NCBI GenBank assembly: GCA_930367205.1
Contig: OV884009.1
Span: forward strand, 94,323,189 to 94,387,188
DNA: 64,000 bases
Reading direction: 5' to 3'
Source: Acanthosoma haemorrhoidale
Taxonomy: Eukaryota; Arthropoda; Insecta; Hemiptera; Acanthosomatidae
Under the pieces are notes generated by a model that saw only the letters and a program-made list of their open reading frames with translations, was not told the origin of the DNA and searched no databases. Below are positions 1-11,436 of the stretch, one piece after another. The position numbers and the translations under genes were made by a program. Positions within the stretch are counted from its first letter, which is position 1, and every line of letters starts with the position of its first letter.

Positions 1-124
1 GCAAAACATAACTTCCAAACAAAACATATAAATTGAGGCAATGAATGCATCTAAAAAAAATTAGTCACATAATATGAAACGCAAAAGAATTCTTCTACGA
101 TTTAAGGTATATATAATTTTTAAT

Positions 125-212
125 GGGTCTCGCGCTTTTGGTGAGCCTCCACTGGCTCGTATCCAGTGACGCAACTGACGGAGGAGCGTGGGGGACTTCC
201 CAAGTCTCCGTT
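125..212 (+). repeat. Jockey-type 3' UTR fragment, sense
   Basis: This GC-rich stretch matches the 3' untranslated region of the window's main Jockey family. The same block follows the ORF2 stop codon at 18.6 kb and at 25.6 kb: a Ser/Arg-rich reading, then GGAGGAGCGTGGGGGACTTC, then CCAAG. Here it is in plus orientation and abuts a Jockey fragment in minus orientation (next entry). The pair is therefore two separate insertions or a rearranged copy. No coding capacity is claimed. Confidence 0.75.
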
Positions 213-214
213 TC

Positions 215-668
215 CAGCCAATACTCTCAACAAGATGGTGGAATGTGGCAAAATGGAAGGGCAATAAGCACTGAAGCTCCCTGATTCTTCTACTGCCAAC
301 CGTTTCGCCATGAGGCGAAGATCAGGGAGAGGGTGTAAGAGAGCCACAAACGCTCAGAACATGAGTGGGAACGACGGCCAATGCCAGATTTACATATCTG
401 TTTACAATAGATTGGGATACCACCACTGTTTTAAGCCATGAGGAGGCTTACAAGGATGAGTGTTACTGGATAAGGAGTTGACCAGAGGATTTGGATGAGT
501 GGATAGTTTTTTGTGGAATTTGGAAAATCTTGAGGGTATAAAGTCAAGGACAGTTGACGTATGGAGATCTCTGTGAAGGAATATGTTGAGTAGAAGGGTG
601 CGTTGACTACAGTTCTGAGGACTTTGGATTGGGATGTTTCATGTTCGAAGATTTGGCAGTAACCCATA
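215..668 (-). mobile_element. Jockey-clade LINE relic, second subfamily: ORF2 C-terminus and 3' UTR
   Basis: On the minus strand the high-coordinate end encodes a decayed Jockey ORF2 C-terminus. The residues QSKVLRTVVNAPFYSTYS align with the QSKVLRTIVNAPYYVTN block of the better copy at 14.5 kb. The reading continues through a Pro-rich tail (ILWSTPYPV) and then runs into about 200 bp of 3' UTR. The UTR resembles those at 2.9, 13.9 and 63.0 kb more than those at 18.6 and 25.6 kb, so I treat it as a second subfamily. The reverse transcriptase catalytic core is absent because the copy is 5'-truncated, as LINE copies usually are. It is non-functional. Confidence 0.7.
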
Positions 669-1029
669 GGCCTTAATTATCATTAACACTAAAATATTGA
701 CAAAATATGTCAGCATGATTTAAGCAAACGTTTTGGAGGCATTTATTTTGTGTTTTTGGTCAATGCAATGCCCTATGGTTTTTTTTCTCTTGTAGCCTTG
801 TCTACTTGTCTGAATAAACCTTAGTGACTGCAACCATTGGTTTTCTTCCTAAAACATTTTCCTTAAAACTCACTTCACGGTGAAAACATTGTAGTTCAGA
901 TGATTGATCTCCAACTTCACCGTCTCTTAACAAGTATTAATTTTTTTTTCTAAAAGCTCGTGTGTTAATTGGTTGTATTTTGGATGTGATTAATTAAAAT
1001 ACTTTTATGAAGTGCCGACAATGATGTAA
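669..1029. other. no gene recognised
   Basis: AT-rich spacer between two LINE relics. I see no coding block, inverted repeat or RNA gene in it. Confidence 0.5.
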
Positions 1030-1200
1030 AGTTACTTCCTATACACAAGATCCCGGTCTCTCTTACCTTTATACTCCTGTCCACTACACTGTAGCATACG
1101 AACTGTCCTCGCTCACTCCGCCACTCTCTGGAACTCCCTCCCTCCAAATATCCACCTTACATCTTCCTTACGATCCTTCAAAACCCTCCTATCCTAACAC
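1030..1200 (+). mobile_element. CR1/L2-like non-LTR retrotransposon C-terminal relic
   Basis: A plus-strand frame reads HCSIRTVLAHSATLWNSLPP, then NIHLTSSLRSFKTLLS and a stop. The layout R-T-x(7)-LWNSLP-x(6-10)-S-L-x-x-F-K-x-L-L is the usual ending of ORF2 in CR1/L2-like and related LINEs, where it follows the reverse transcriptase thumb. Only the last 40 or so codons remain, so the clade is not secure. A frame-shifted upstream stretch (PVSLTFILLS) may belong to it. Downstream sequence to about 1320 may be its 3' UTR. Confidence 0.5.
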
Positions 1201-2289
1201 CTCATACTACTGCCATAATTTGGTAGTAATTTTGTTTGCTAAAACTGAATTTGTTTTATCTGAACTTTTTTCTTATTCATAGGGGACTTTGTCCCGGAAT
1301 ACATGTTTATTTTTGTATCAATCTATCTAATGAATGTCAGGTGTTGAGTATGATTCACTTTGAAGTTAGACTCGTGCACCAGTAAATAGCCTATGTCGTT
1401 TCATCAGTAAAGTTATCCAAAGATGCTGCTGGGTCAGATTGACCCAAAGTTTCCACTGTTAGATTATTAAAATAAGCTTTTAGAAAATAACTAGTTGGGA
1501 AGAGCTGACTTCACTGCATGTATTAAATTCGTATAATATTTATTAAGCAAGAGTGCTCAACAGTTACTCAACATTTCACAGGCGATGAAATGAATGAAAA
1601 ATGAGTTCGGTCGATTTTACTGTACAAGATAGAGCTTTTGTGTGCTTATCAGCTCTTTGGGGACACTACCTGAAAAAATATATTTGAGTTTTGTTATTGA
1701 ACGGTTTTATAAATTTTATAGAGCTCTTTGTTAATTAATAGTTCATCTATGGATCAATAGTTAGCTGCCATGTTTTTAAGAATTTTTTTTTTAAATCGGA
1801 AACCATAATTATCTTACCTGTGTGTCTGGTTTATCCTGTTCTACCTGGAGAGTTGAAATATTGTATTCAGGTCTCAAAAGGTTACAAAAAAGTATATTAA
1901 TTAATTGTTGGGAATAAATAAAATAGTTTTGAGTAGGCTAGAACGAATTTTGGTTTTGGAATCATTGATCCATAAATTTCGTGCAGAATTTTTCTTGTAG
2001 TGTTTATGTGATTTAGCGCTTTTTGCGAATTCTCAACTAATCATGTTGCGGCTCTTATACTCCTATCGCTCTCCTTTCTAGGCTTCTGTATCTGATATAT
2101 AGGCTTACAATTCTTACCCATTCTCGCTCCGATCCTGAAAGCAGCTGTCTCCTGCTCTTTTTTGACTCAGTCAAAGTCAAGATGACAAATCATCTAATAA
2201 ATACCAACTTTATACAAGAATAGTGTTTCCTTCCTTGCAACTTTTCCTAACAACACAGCAGTTCTTTCGTTTCATCCCGATTCCTGAAC
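1201..2289. other. no gene recognised
   Basis: AT-rich DNA with short homopolymers. Apart from a possible LINE 3' UTR at its left edge I see no supported feature. Confidence 0.4.
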
Positions 2290-3115
2290 GGCATCCAGCA
2301 ACCTCCAACGCACCTCACCGAGATGGAGAACTGGTGCAACCTATGGTGCACCAAGGCCAATGAAGGCAAATGCGTTCACACCACTTTTATTTTCTGTCAA
2401 GAATCCTTTACATCCGTAACTTTCCATTTAATGCCTCTTGCCGTTTCTAATATCGTTGGATACCTAGGTTTTCGTCTAGATCAAAGGCTAAAAACCCTCA
2501 CACAAGACTTAAAAGACAAGAATTGAACAGACGGTATGGAAATTTACACAGAGTCCTTAACAGAAACTCTAACCTCACAGAAACAAACTACACATATACA
2601 AACAGTTATTAAAAACTATTTGGACTAGAACTATGAGGGATAGCCAAACCGTGGAACATCAAACATTCCAATCCAAAGTCCTCAGAACTGCAGTCAACGC
2701 ATCCTTCTACATTACTAACTCATCCCTTTACAGAGTTCTTCATGTGCTAGCTGTCCTCGACCTTATAGCCTCCAGATTTTTTAAGTTCTACACAAATCTA
2801 TCCACTTAACTCCTTATCCAGTAGCAGTCAACTTTATAAACCCCCTCCCAAAACGGCGGAGGCCTTGCGATCTATTGTAAATCAATATGTCATCCATGGG
2901 GTCCTGCCACGGGATATCAGCATCATCCCCACTCATGTCCTGAGCGTCTGTGGTTCTTTTGACATCTATCTCTGGTCTTCAACAGATGGCAAAACGGTTG
3001 GAGGAGGGACCTTCACTGCTTCCGGCCCGATCGTCAACTTTCTGTGGGAATTGCGTTGGGAGCGGGAGGGGCTCCAGAGGAGAATCTGTATGTATATTCT
3101 AATGTCATTTTCAAT
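2290..3115 (+). mobile_element. Jockey-clade LINE relic: ORF2 connection/thumb region, C-terminus and 3' UTR
   Basis: The frame opens with MENWCNLWCTKANEGKCVHT, then a hydrophobic strand (FHLMPLAVSN) and IVGYLGFRLDQRL. This is the Jockey ORF2 segment just after the YADD active site: L-x-x-W-C-x-x-W-x-x-K-x-N-x-x-K-x-x-H-T-x-F, then V-x-Y-L-G-x-x-L-D-x-R-L. Several frameshifts follow, with recognisable pieces of the FQSKVLRT and NAPYY blocks near 2660-2720. From about 2840 the sequence is 3' UTR of the second subfamily. The catalytic palm is missing and the frame is broken, so it is a dead 5'-truncated copy. Confidence 0.8.
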
Positions 3116-4249
3116 TTTTTAAGGAGTAATTTCGAAGAAAGAAAATAAATTATACCTGTTTAATTACAAACAGGCGAATGGAACAGGTGAGAAACGTGTC
3201 AGTAAATGGAACAGATGAGAGGGGCCGGGTGTTCGGGTGAGTGGCTTGAAAGGAGAAGTTGTCAGTTGTTTAGAATTGCTTGAGAAGATAGGTGTTGAGT
3301 TGAGATAGTCAAAGATATTTGTTGTGAGGGCCCTCATATCATCGCATACATCTTACTATCACCTCTTACATCATATTTACTGTCATCATAAATACACGCA
3401 AAAACATTACACGGCAAATTGACAGAGTCTACAGGAAACCATTGAGGCTGGAGCAAGACAAATTGAGACGGAAATATTTTTTAGACGGGAAAGAATCCAA
3501 AAAACAGTATTTTTCTTATTTTTATTTATTTTACGTTAAATTTTTGATCGTCAATTACCCTCCTGAGATATAATAAATTGTAAGGTTTAAATTGATTTTT
3601 GTTTTATATTAGTAAATTAGCAAAACACTAAAATGTATTGTATGATTGGAATTGGTCATGAGTAAGAATGAATTCTTACGTAACAATTAAACATGCAATA
3701 ATACATGTGTAAACAAATTGTAATTTTCTCAAAAAGATCTTCTAAATTGTTTAAGCTGTTTCTAAAAAACTATTGTTTAAGTTAATTAATCTGTTAATTT
3801 GTTTGTAGTTTTAATGACTGAGATATCCGATGATAGTTTTTTATCATTAAAATTTACCTAATTATTATATTCATACTAGAATATTGTAAAAATATATTTG
3901 GTAGTTGCCGATTTTAAAATTAACAACGGCTGTGTTTAGTCGGCTTGGGATGAGACGGTGAGCCGGGAAAAGGTGCGCCGCGAGACCTTGAAGTCACCTG
4001 GTGTCTTCATTATTTACGTCAGCCGATTGTCTGCAGCATAATGCTCCACCATGAGATAAGCCCAACCATAACTGATTTTTCGATCTATTGTAGCCAGAAT
4101 ATATATTCACTTAGAGGATTTACTTTCGAACAGGTATTGTAGATATGTTTCATTCTGAAAATGTAAATGTAAATCTTAAACCAATGTGTGTCCGTTAGTT
4201 ATTATATAGTTCTGGGAAGTAGGAGAAAATAATTAAACGCAAAAAATAC
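3116..4249. other. no gene recognised
   Basis: Mostly AT-rich. A short GC-richer block near 3950-4030 has no recognisable protein or RNA match. Around 3170-3240 a GGAACAGRTGAGA-type motif occurs twice, too short to name. Confidence 0.35.
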
Positions 4250-4385
4250 AACTACGAAACTACTAGTCACAGCTCAGAAGCTGTTTAAAAATTGAAGTTT
4301 TGACCTGTACGCCATTAAAATAATTCAATTCAAAACACTATACTAGATAATATTCTGTCCTGTCGTCAAGCCTTTTATGTATATA
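4250..4385 (+). repeat. dispersed repeat family A, copy 1
   Basis: About 130 bp that recur at 4950-5068 (diverged) and 5691-5822 (close). Shared blocks in order: a GTCACAGCTCAGAAGCTGTT start, GAAGTTTTGACCTGTACRCC, AATAATTCAATTCAAAAC, and a GTCCTGTCGTCAAGCCTTTT end. No coding frame is kept. The first block contains the short palindrome CAGCTCAGAAGCTG. Orientation is arbitrary. Function and class are unknown. Confidence 0.7.
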
Positions 4386-4394
4386 TATAAAATA

Positions 4395-4935
4395 TATATA
4401 TTTGAAAAAAAACTTACAATCAATGGGCAATGGGTAATGAATGATCTCAATAATAATATATCTACGATATTGCGTTCACTCTCTCATTGATACAGTATTT
4501 ACACTATACACATACGATATACACACACATACAAAGGCCAAAAACATTCAAAATTCAACAGTGCTAAAGTCACCTCCCTAACAAAAAATAAAGAAGCATG
4601 GATCAGAGAGCTCCTGCCGCCATATCAACACTATATAGTAGCATCACTGATTGAGAGAGCCGCAGACGCTCCGGACGTGAGGGGAGAGTACTAGCCAGGA
4701 CTTCCAAAATCGGGCTAATTATAGGACATCTCGAGACCATCGCCACTTTAATCTTCAAAGATGATTGCAGGGTTGCTTGGAGCTAGATAGAGATTATGTA
4801 GTAGGATGTGATGGAATTTTAAAACTTTGTGTTCAAGGATAGTGGGCAGGCATATTAAGGCCGATAGCGCTTCAATCTTGTAGTGAGAATGGGATCTTTG
4901 GAATTCATGAGTATATTATACTCTGCACGGCTGGT
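4395..4935 (-). mobile_element. Jockey-clade LINE relic: ORF2 end and 3' UTR, strongly diverged
   Basis: Read on the minus strand, 4935-4700 aligns to the last 70 codons of Jockey ORF2 as DNA. The blocks corresponding to CTTAATATACC, TACATTCTTGAAC and AARTTCATGAAATTCCA are recognisable but frame-broken. From 4700 down to 4395 the order matches the 3' UTR: a 'gagccgcagacgctc' block, a 'tcattcatacagtatttac' block and a terminal 'gggcaat...' block. It is the most diverged copy here. Repeat A copies sit on either side. Confidence 0.6.
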
Positions 4936-4949
4936 ATTTAAAACATCTC

Positions 4950-5068
4950 AAGTCATAGCTCACAAGCTATTTATGATTTGTCCAGCATTGTAAAGGCAAA
5001 GGTATTTCAAAGTATTGAATAGACATCACTCCATCCTATCGTCGAACGCATTTAAATTATTTTTTTTG
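4950..5068 (+). repeat. dispersed repeat family A, copy 2 (diverged)
   Basis: Aligns end to end with the copy at 4250-4385: AGTCATAGCTCACAAGCTAT at the start, a middle block with small deletions, and CCTATCGTCGAACGCATTT at the end. Identity is clearly lower than between copies 1 and 3. It lies immediately beyond the 5' end of the diverged Jockey relic. Confidence 0.55.
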
Positions 5069-5690
5069 TCAATATTTGGTTACCTAGTTGTTTAAACAAA
5101 TACAAGTAGTTTTGTTCGAAAATGTATGCAACATATCAAATATAAATTGCTGGATAAATTGTATTAAAATTAGATTTCGCATCCTTAGATTTTGTTAATG
5201 TTTATGAGTTCGTAATATTTAATAGAGTTTGAAATTTAGATCATAATTGATATAAATTCACTATTGCCTAGAAAGAGAGTTTGGGCGTTTCCTTAGCCTT
5301 AGGGACTTTTCCATAAGAGGTTGGTTCCCTCGTGAGGGTAAATGAGTAGCAACTCAAATAAAGAAGTACTGAATCAGGTTGAGATGTAACAGAAAAAGAT
5401 GAATTTGCTGAAAATGTTTAGCTAGTTCAGTTTTAGCTGGTAAACTTTTAATTGATATAACTTCATTATCGTTTTTCTCAGATTGACGTAGTTTGGGGGA
5501 AATTATTTTATTTGCTTTAGGATAATATTAAAAATAAATAATTAAATTGGACATCTTCACATAGTCAGTAATATTTATTATAAAATAAGATAAAGCTATG
5601 ACACTACTCACCATGAGGAGGCCTACAGAAAATTGTTGTCGTTGGTAGTTGGCACTGAGGTCTAGAGTGGTGGGCACTAGGCGTACTTTT
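5069..5690. other. no gene recognised
   Basis: AT-rich. At 5608-5632 a short CCATGAGGAGGCCTAC block resembles the minus-strand Jockey sequence at 435-455, too short to call as a copy. Confidence 0.35.
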
Positions 5691-5822
5691 GAAACTACTT
5701 GTCACAGCTCAGAAGCTGTTTAATAATTAAAGTTTTGACCTGTACACCATTGAAATAATTCAATTCAAAACGCTATAATAAATAATATTATGTCCTGTCG
5801 TCAAGCCTTTTTTTATATTTAT
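5691..5822 (+). repeat. dispersed repeat family A, copy 3
   Basis: Close direct copy of 4250-4385, sharing the ACTTGTCACAGCTCAGAAGC start and the TCCTGTCGTCAAGCC end with small substitutions. It has the same orientation as the other two copies, about 1.4 kb downstream of the first. Confidence 0.7.
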
Positions 5823-7199
5823 ACCTCTCAACTTTAAATTCAGGTTTTCTTAACCGGATTCACTACTTCTTTATTCAAGGAGCTCCATATTCATCTTCAA
5901 GTGACTGCGTCAACCCCGACCAGACAGCTCTCCCAAGAAAAAAATATTGGCGGTGATCGAATGCGGGCTAAGAATCTGCAAACGCTCACTCAATATTTAC
6001 TATGCGTGGAAGATAGCTTACAATTATTACGATTTGTTTTTCCTATAATTTTTGGGGGAAGGGGAATATCCCCCTATGTCACCGCTGTGGAAGGGGGAGC
6101 ACATTGATAGTGGCTATACAATTGTACAATCTCAAGTATCAAGTGGACGTTCAATCTGAACACTTAATACACGCTAGCAGTTAAACGATTGTTATGCTAC
6201 AAGTGTTACAATGAGTCAGCGATGGTCCTTCAGACGAGCCTGAAGGATGTTGTGGTGTTCTATTTTTAACCCGAGGTGGGTCAACCGGCTTTGGGACGTC
6301 GTTGGGTGTATATAGCTGTAGCATGTCTATGATACTATAGTCAGTGATGACTATAGCGAGGCTGCGAGTGAGCTGCGTTGGCCTGTGAGAGTTGGCAGGA
6401 GGGGGTACCCCCACTTCGACGTTCCCGACCACGGTCTGTGGACAGTACGACCGATCCGTCTCCTCCGGTAACCGCTACTCGCTACTTCACAGTTCCCTAA
6501 CATCACAGATCACAGATCACAGTTATACATCCATCCAACGATATAACAGCTTGGAGAATTCTCGTCTCGTCTGTGCTCCAACGGGACCCGCAAGTGCCAA
6601 GTGAATACTTCAGCGCTCCGGACCCCGGCAGCCCTCACTTCCAGACTTTCTCTATTTTCTCTCTGGTCGATTTCCATTTTCCTCAAACGGTATGTTGACC
6701 ATTTCATTTCAATATGAGAGACCAATAACTGCCTCTCACAACATTAACATGATTGAACTATCTTACTCGTAACTATTTCTGTGTGTACAGTGATATCTCT
6801 CAACTTTGAATAAAAAATTAAAACTAGCTTTTCGCTATGCTTTTGAACTAATTTTGACTAATAATTATTTTTGATTTGTCATTTTGTTAAAGATTAACTA
6901 ATTATTACTTTAAACTCATGTAATCTCAATATTAAATCATTGATGACAGTATTTTATCATTGTAGATTTGTCATCATTATGCATTGTTTATGAAATGTGA
7001 TTTGTACTAGACTATATATGGCACAAGTCTACACATCAATTCAAATCTGAGATATTTGCACTTTTTTTTCTTATGTATTACTTGGATTTGTCTTGTTATC
7101 TTTTATTATTGATTCAAAAATTATATATTAAAGTAACGTACTAATAGATGCACTAATCAAACTTTGTGAATGTTAACCAAACAAGCTTTGTATAATCAG
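5823..7199. other. GC-richer unassigned block (5900-6660) in AT-rich DNA
   Basis: The block from 5900 to 6660 is clearly more GC-rich than its surroundings and carries short open frames on both strands. None resembles a family I know. A 7-bp ATCACAG unit is repeated three times near 6498-6521. It could be an old transposon, a 5' exon or a regulatory island, and I cannot decide. From 6740 to 7199 the DNA is AT-rich with nothing visible. Confidence 0.3.
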
Positions 7200-10100
7200 T
7201 TGTCAACTCGTGATCGTGGTTGTTCCAAAGGGTGGGCAAATGTGAAATGACAAAATATACTTTGTGCCGGTCTGAAGCGGAACACATTATCATGAGGTCA
7301 TTGACTACCGGCCTCACCTACCGGTCCCAAAATAGCCTTGAGGACTGGCCGAGGTGTCCAAAAGCCTTTTGGATCCGCTACACACTACACGCCGAACCTA
7401 CCACACCGGCCCACCGTAAAAATAAAATTGAAACGTTGCTCGGATGTAACCTTGGAGCGTTCTCTCGCAGCTAGCGCACTCACTCTAATGCCACTGAGAA
7501 CCATCACCCACGTCATAAAACACTGATCAGTCGTTACAAAACACCTGGCTTAGAAAACGTGCGAAAAAAAAACGATCTGAACGTTGACCACAAACCACTG
7601 TAGTTCTAATTACAAGGAGTGAGAGCTCCTGGCTCTCCACGCATAGCAACTCTTACTAAATATCTTGTGGTTTTATAGCGTTTAATATCATCTAGTAGGC
7701 ACTATAATATATTTCTGGAAGTATTACTATAAATACTTAATTATACTTCGTCCACTAAGCACATTTATCACCACTTAAATTCAAATTTGAATACTAAATG
7801 GCTGGTATACTACTAGCTGAATGAGTACAATTTTATTAATACATAGGTTAATTGATGCTTATTTTTTGAAAAAAATTGGTAAATAATAGATTATTGTGTA
7901 AATGATGGCATACGCTTAGGCCTCAATTTTTGCTTGAGGAGTGGACTGAAATAAGACTTGGCTAAATGAATGGGTGAGTATGTTGGGGAAATAGGTTGTT
8001 AGGTTTTCGTCAAATTTATTGAATGACAACCTTTTGACATACTATGTACGGCTGCATCAGGTCCTGATAACAAGAACAGAAGCGAAAAAGTATCTCATGT
8101 CACTCACATCTTATTCGTAATTATGTTATTGTAAAAAAAAATTATACCATTATCACTCATTTGTTTAAATACTTATACTGGCATCAAATTTGAAACATAC
8201 AATAATTTGGTTTTCTCACATCTATTTCCATTTGCAGATATTAACTAACTACGTAACTATTTTGCACATGCTCTCTGTTACATACTAGCAGACTATTTTT
8301 AACGTAGTATCCTATATTTTATTATATAAAAGCTTTTTTTACTATTGGCGTAAATTCCTTATGCCTGTTTTATCTATTGTTTTTATTCTGATGATTCAGA
8401 CCTATCTACTGTTACATAATTGTATCAGTTCATTAGCTACTGGCCTTTTATGCATCCCTCCTTTGTATCTATTCTTTTTGTTTTACTTTTGTTGTTAATT
8501 ATTACCATTCATTCACGTTCCCTTCCTTTTGTTGTTATCAGGACCTGATGAAGAAGGTTTGATGAAAACTAGCAACTCTATTTCATAAATCTAGTTGGAT
8601 TCTCTTAATAACTGTTCTGTTACTTCATACGTCGACTTCTGATAATGCACACACAGTACAACATTATTAGAAATGCAATTTGGTTAATAATCAAAGGACC
8701 ACTGACTTCCCCATTTCTTTTCAATGACAAAATCATTGTTAAGAAAGATTTTGAAGTTAATGAATATCATCCAGGTAGGATTTAGATAATTATAAAGACG
8801 TATATATAAGCATTCAAATAACTTATAACGTGATCTGGCCGGCAGAACAGATCTTTCGTCTGTAGACACCCAATGAATGCTCAGATTCTTGTGCCAATGG
8901 AGGCCTCAATATCAGGGATGTCTATTTATCCTGACTAGGGACAATTTCGGGATCCGGGGTAGCAAACTATTAAAAGTAAAATAGCGTAGATGTTGCTCCA
9001 CTGTCTCATCTGTTTCTTACCTCTGATCTTATTTAATTTTTCCAACAGCAACAATTGCACCTAAGTGTTTGTGGAAATGGACGATATCGAATGTCATTGT
9101 TTCCTTCGGGGCCTATAGAGGTTTTCGTAAACATAGCCAGTGCTACACGTTGATGTTCAGCGATCCAACCTCTGATGAGAACATCTGTGTATGCCAGGAG
9201 CCGGGTCATGCGGTTACACTTCATGCTCTAATGACAGGTTAGTGGGTCACACCGCATGGTCGGTCGCACCGTCTAGCCACAATGAGAATTTTACGTTGAC
9301 CCCACGTATATTTGGCGTTACGCTGACTAGGTCTACCAATTGCTTAACCTTGCCGTTCACAGAGTGTGAATCATCCTGTTGTTTATCTGTCCAAACCATC
9401 CCACGCCTACTTACAGTTTATTATTATGTGGTGTCATATGACTTCTTCGTTTTCCATCGGGAAATATGATCAATTTTATATCCATCCTGACTATCTAAAC
9501 ATTATTCACTTCACATTCAGAAATTTTCACGAATTCACTATTCATTCAATATAAATTTAAAGAAAAATAGAGGTATATAGTGTAAATTAAGAGCTAGGAT
9601 TCGTGAAAGTAAATTCTTTCTGTTTTCAAATGCTCTGTTAAAACAATTAAAGATGTTTGTATAATTGTTTTCCGATATTCACAATTTAATTTGAAGCATA
9701 ACTGACGTTGCCCTTAGTTTTGAGTTGAATAAACAACACTTATAACAATGGTTGTTGAAATAACACGAATAATTTATTCTAAATTGTACAGGATGGGGAA
9801 GGTTACTCATTACCCGACCATTTAAATGACCGGAAGAACATTGATAATGTGAGGCGATAATTGAGCAGTCTATCTGAATGTGAACAATAGAAATCTAATA
9901 ACAGTCGTGCTGTTGCAATTTGATTCTTTCAATAACCATTTTGCAGCAAACTGACCCCTCCCTCATACTTCAATCCATAAATCTATAATATAAGCGGTTA
10001 CATTTAAATGAGTATTCATAAAAAAAATAACGGTTATTTCAAGGGATAAAATGATTCCGAGGATTGACAAACTGGATTTTCTTTTATAACTCCATGCTAA

Positions 10101-10920
10101 CTTTCTAATCTACTTCCGGTCTGTCTAGAAATCATTTAATTTTGTATAAGTTGCGTCTTATCCACTAACTCTGGATGTTCACACACTTGCATTATTTTGG
10201 ACAATTCCACATCAGTACATTTATGCGTAATAACACCCATTAGATCTTGACTATCAATATGGTTAAGAATTAATCAGTGAATGACTACTAATTATCATGA
10301 TATGCTGACTAATCATCTCTAGGATCCAGCAGGGGTTGCACCAAAACCTCAAATCATTGACTGTTGTTATCAAGAAGTCAAAACCTTTGGCATCTGTATA
10401 TTCATTCGCGAATTAACTGCTTTAAATAACCTAGTCAACCTTTCCTGGAAAGATGGTTGTCTTTAGGGCAGACTTTGTACCGTCCGGAACAGACAGGATC
10501 AACGGTCTGTTTTGAAAAATTGACACTTCGGTACCTCCTCCTGATGATTTTTGAAGAAATCAATCCGAAAATCAGCAAAAATACCACAAAAATGGCTACC
10601 AAACAGGTGACCTGGATGAAGCGTGTTTGCTTCCGAAATGTCCCTCGTCAGACTGACAAGTATACGATAGTAGGCCATTTTTTTGTGGCATACAGCTTGT
10701 TTTAAATTTGTACCCTATACATGATAGCTACTGACAAATTAATTTGCATAAACACATTTTAGTTTAAAAAGTTTAAGATCTTGATTCTTTGGGTGGATTG
10801 TTTATTAATGTTTTTACTATTAATAGTTATTAACTGTTATCTGTGAGAGTGAAATTTGCACAATAAGGTGTAGTATTTTTGGTCAAACATACCCTGTTTT
10901 TGTTTCATGTTTAGTTGCTA
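7200..10920. other. no gene recognised; several GC-richer patches
   Basis: Patches at 7220-7510, 9030-9430 and 10455-10640 are GC-richer and have short open frames of no known family. A 20-nt motif at about 8054-8073 recurs as its reverse complement near 8534-8554 (ATCAGGTCCTGATAAC). Minus-strand 9030-9220 reads LLAYTDVLIRG, faintly like a reverse transcriptase YADD region, but too weak to call. Confidence 0.3.
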
Positions 10921-11436
10921 TACGAGCTTTGATCAAAAAGTAATGAGCATTTTTGTTTATCTTAAAAATGTATTTATTCATCGATAGCAAATTTGTCCCC
11001 TTCAAAGTAACCCCCCTCAGATATAATGCACTTGTGTCAGCGCTTTTTCCAATCTTCGAAGCACATTTCAAACATACTTTTCGATATAGCTATTAGCTGC
11101 TTCAGCGATTCTTCTTTTATCTCAGTCCTTACAAGGTTTTTTGCAACCCCAGGAACAAAAAGAAGTCGCAGGGGGCCATGTCCGGCGAATACGGTGGCTG
11201 AGGTAACACAAGAGTGTTAATGCTAAAAACTTACGAACACTCAGTGAGGTGTGAGTGGGAGCGTTATCGTGATGCAATTTCCACGAATTTTTTTGCCACA
11301 ATTCCTGTCGTTTTCGTCGGATCGCTTCACGTAAACGGCGCATTACTTCCAAGTAATATACTCATAATGCACTACGCCATCGAAATCGAAAAAGCGAAAT
11401 TATAATATTCTTGTTACTTTTTTATCAAACCTTGTA
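10921..11436 (-). mobile_element. mariner-type DNA transposon relic, internally deleted
   Basis: The element body is 10923-11434 (512 bp), flanked by TA at 10921-10922 and 11435-11436. The ends are inverted repeats of about 28 bp built on CTTTGATCAAAAAGTAATGAG versus, inverted, GGTTTGATAAAAAAGTAACA. On the minus strand the transposase C-terminal half is visible across a frameshift: WKLHHDNAPTHTSLSVRKFL, then VLPQPPYSPDMAPCDFFLF, then FEDWKK. The HDNA and YSPD-x-APCDFF aspartates are the second and third residues of the mariner D,D34D catalytic triad. The N-terminal helix-turn-helix half and the first aspartate are deleted. A full mariner is about 1.3 kb, so this copy is dead, although its ends might still be recognised by a related transposase. 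Confidence 0.9.

Noticed and set aside
4380..4400. TATATATATAAA near 4381 as a TATA box
   Set aside because: Low-complexity TA run with no initiator or downstream frame.
9033..9224. Minus-strand reading LLAYTDVLIRG resembling a reverse transcriptase YADD box
   Set aside because: The match is a dozen residues with no flanking RT motifs in any frame; not enough to call an element.
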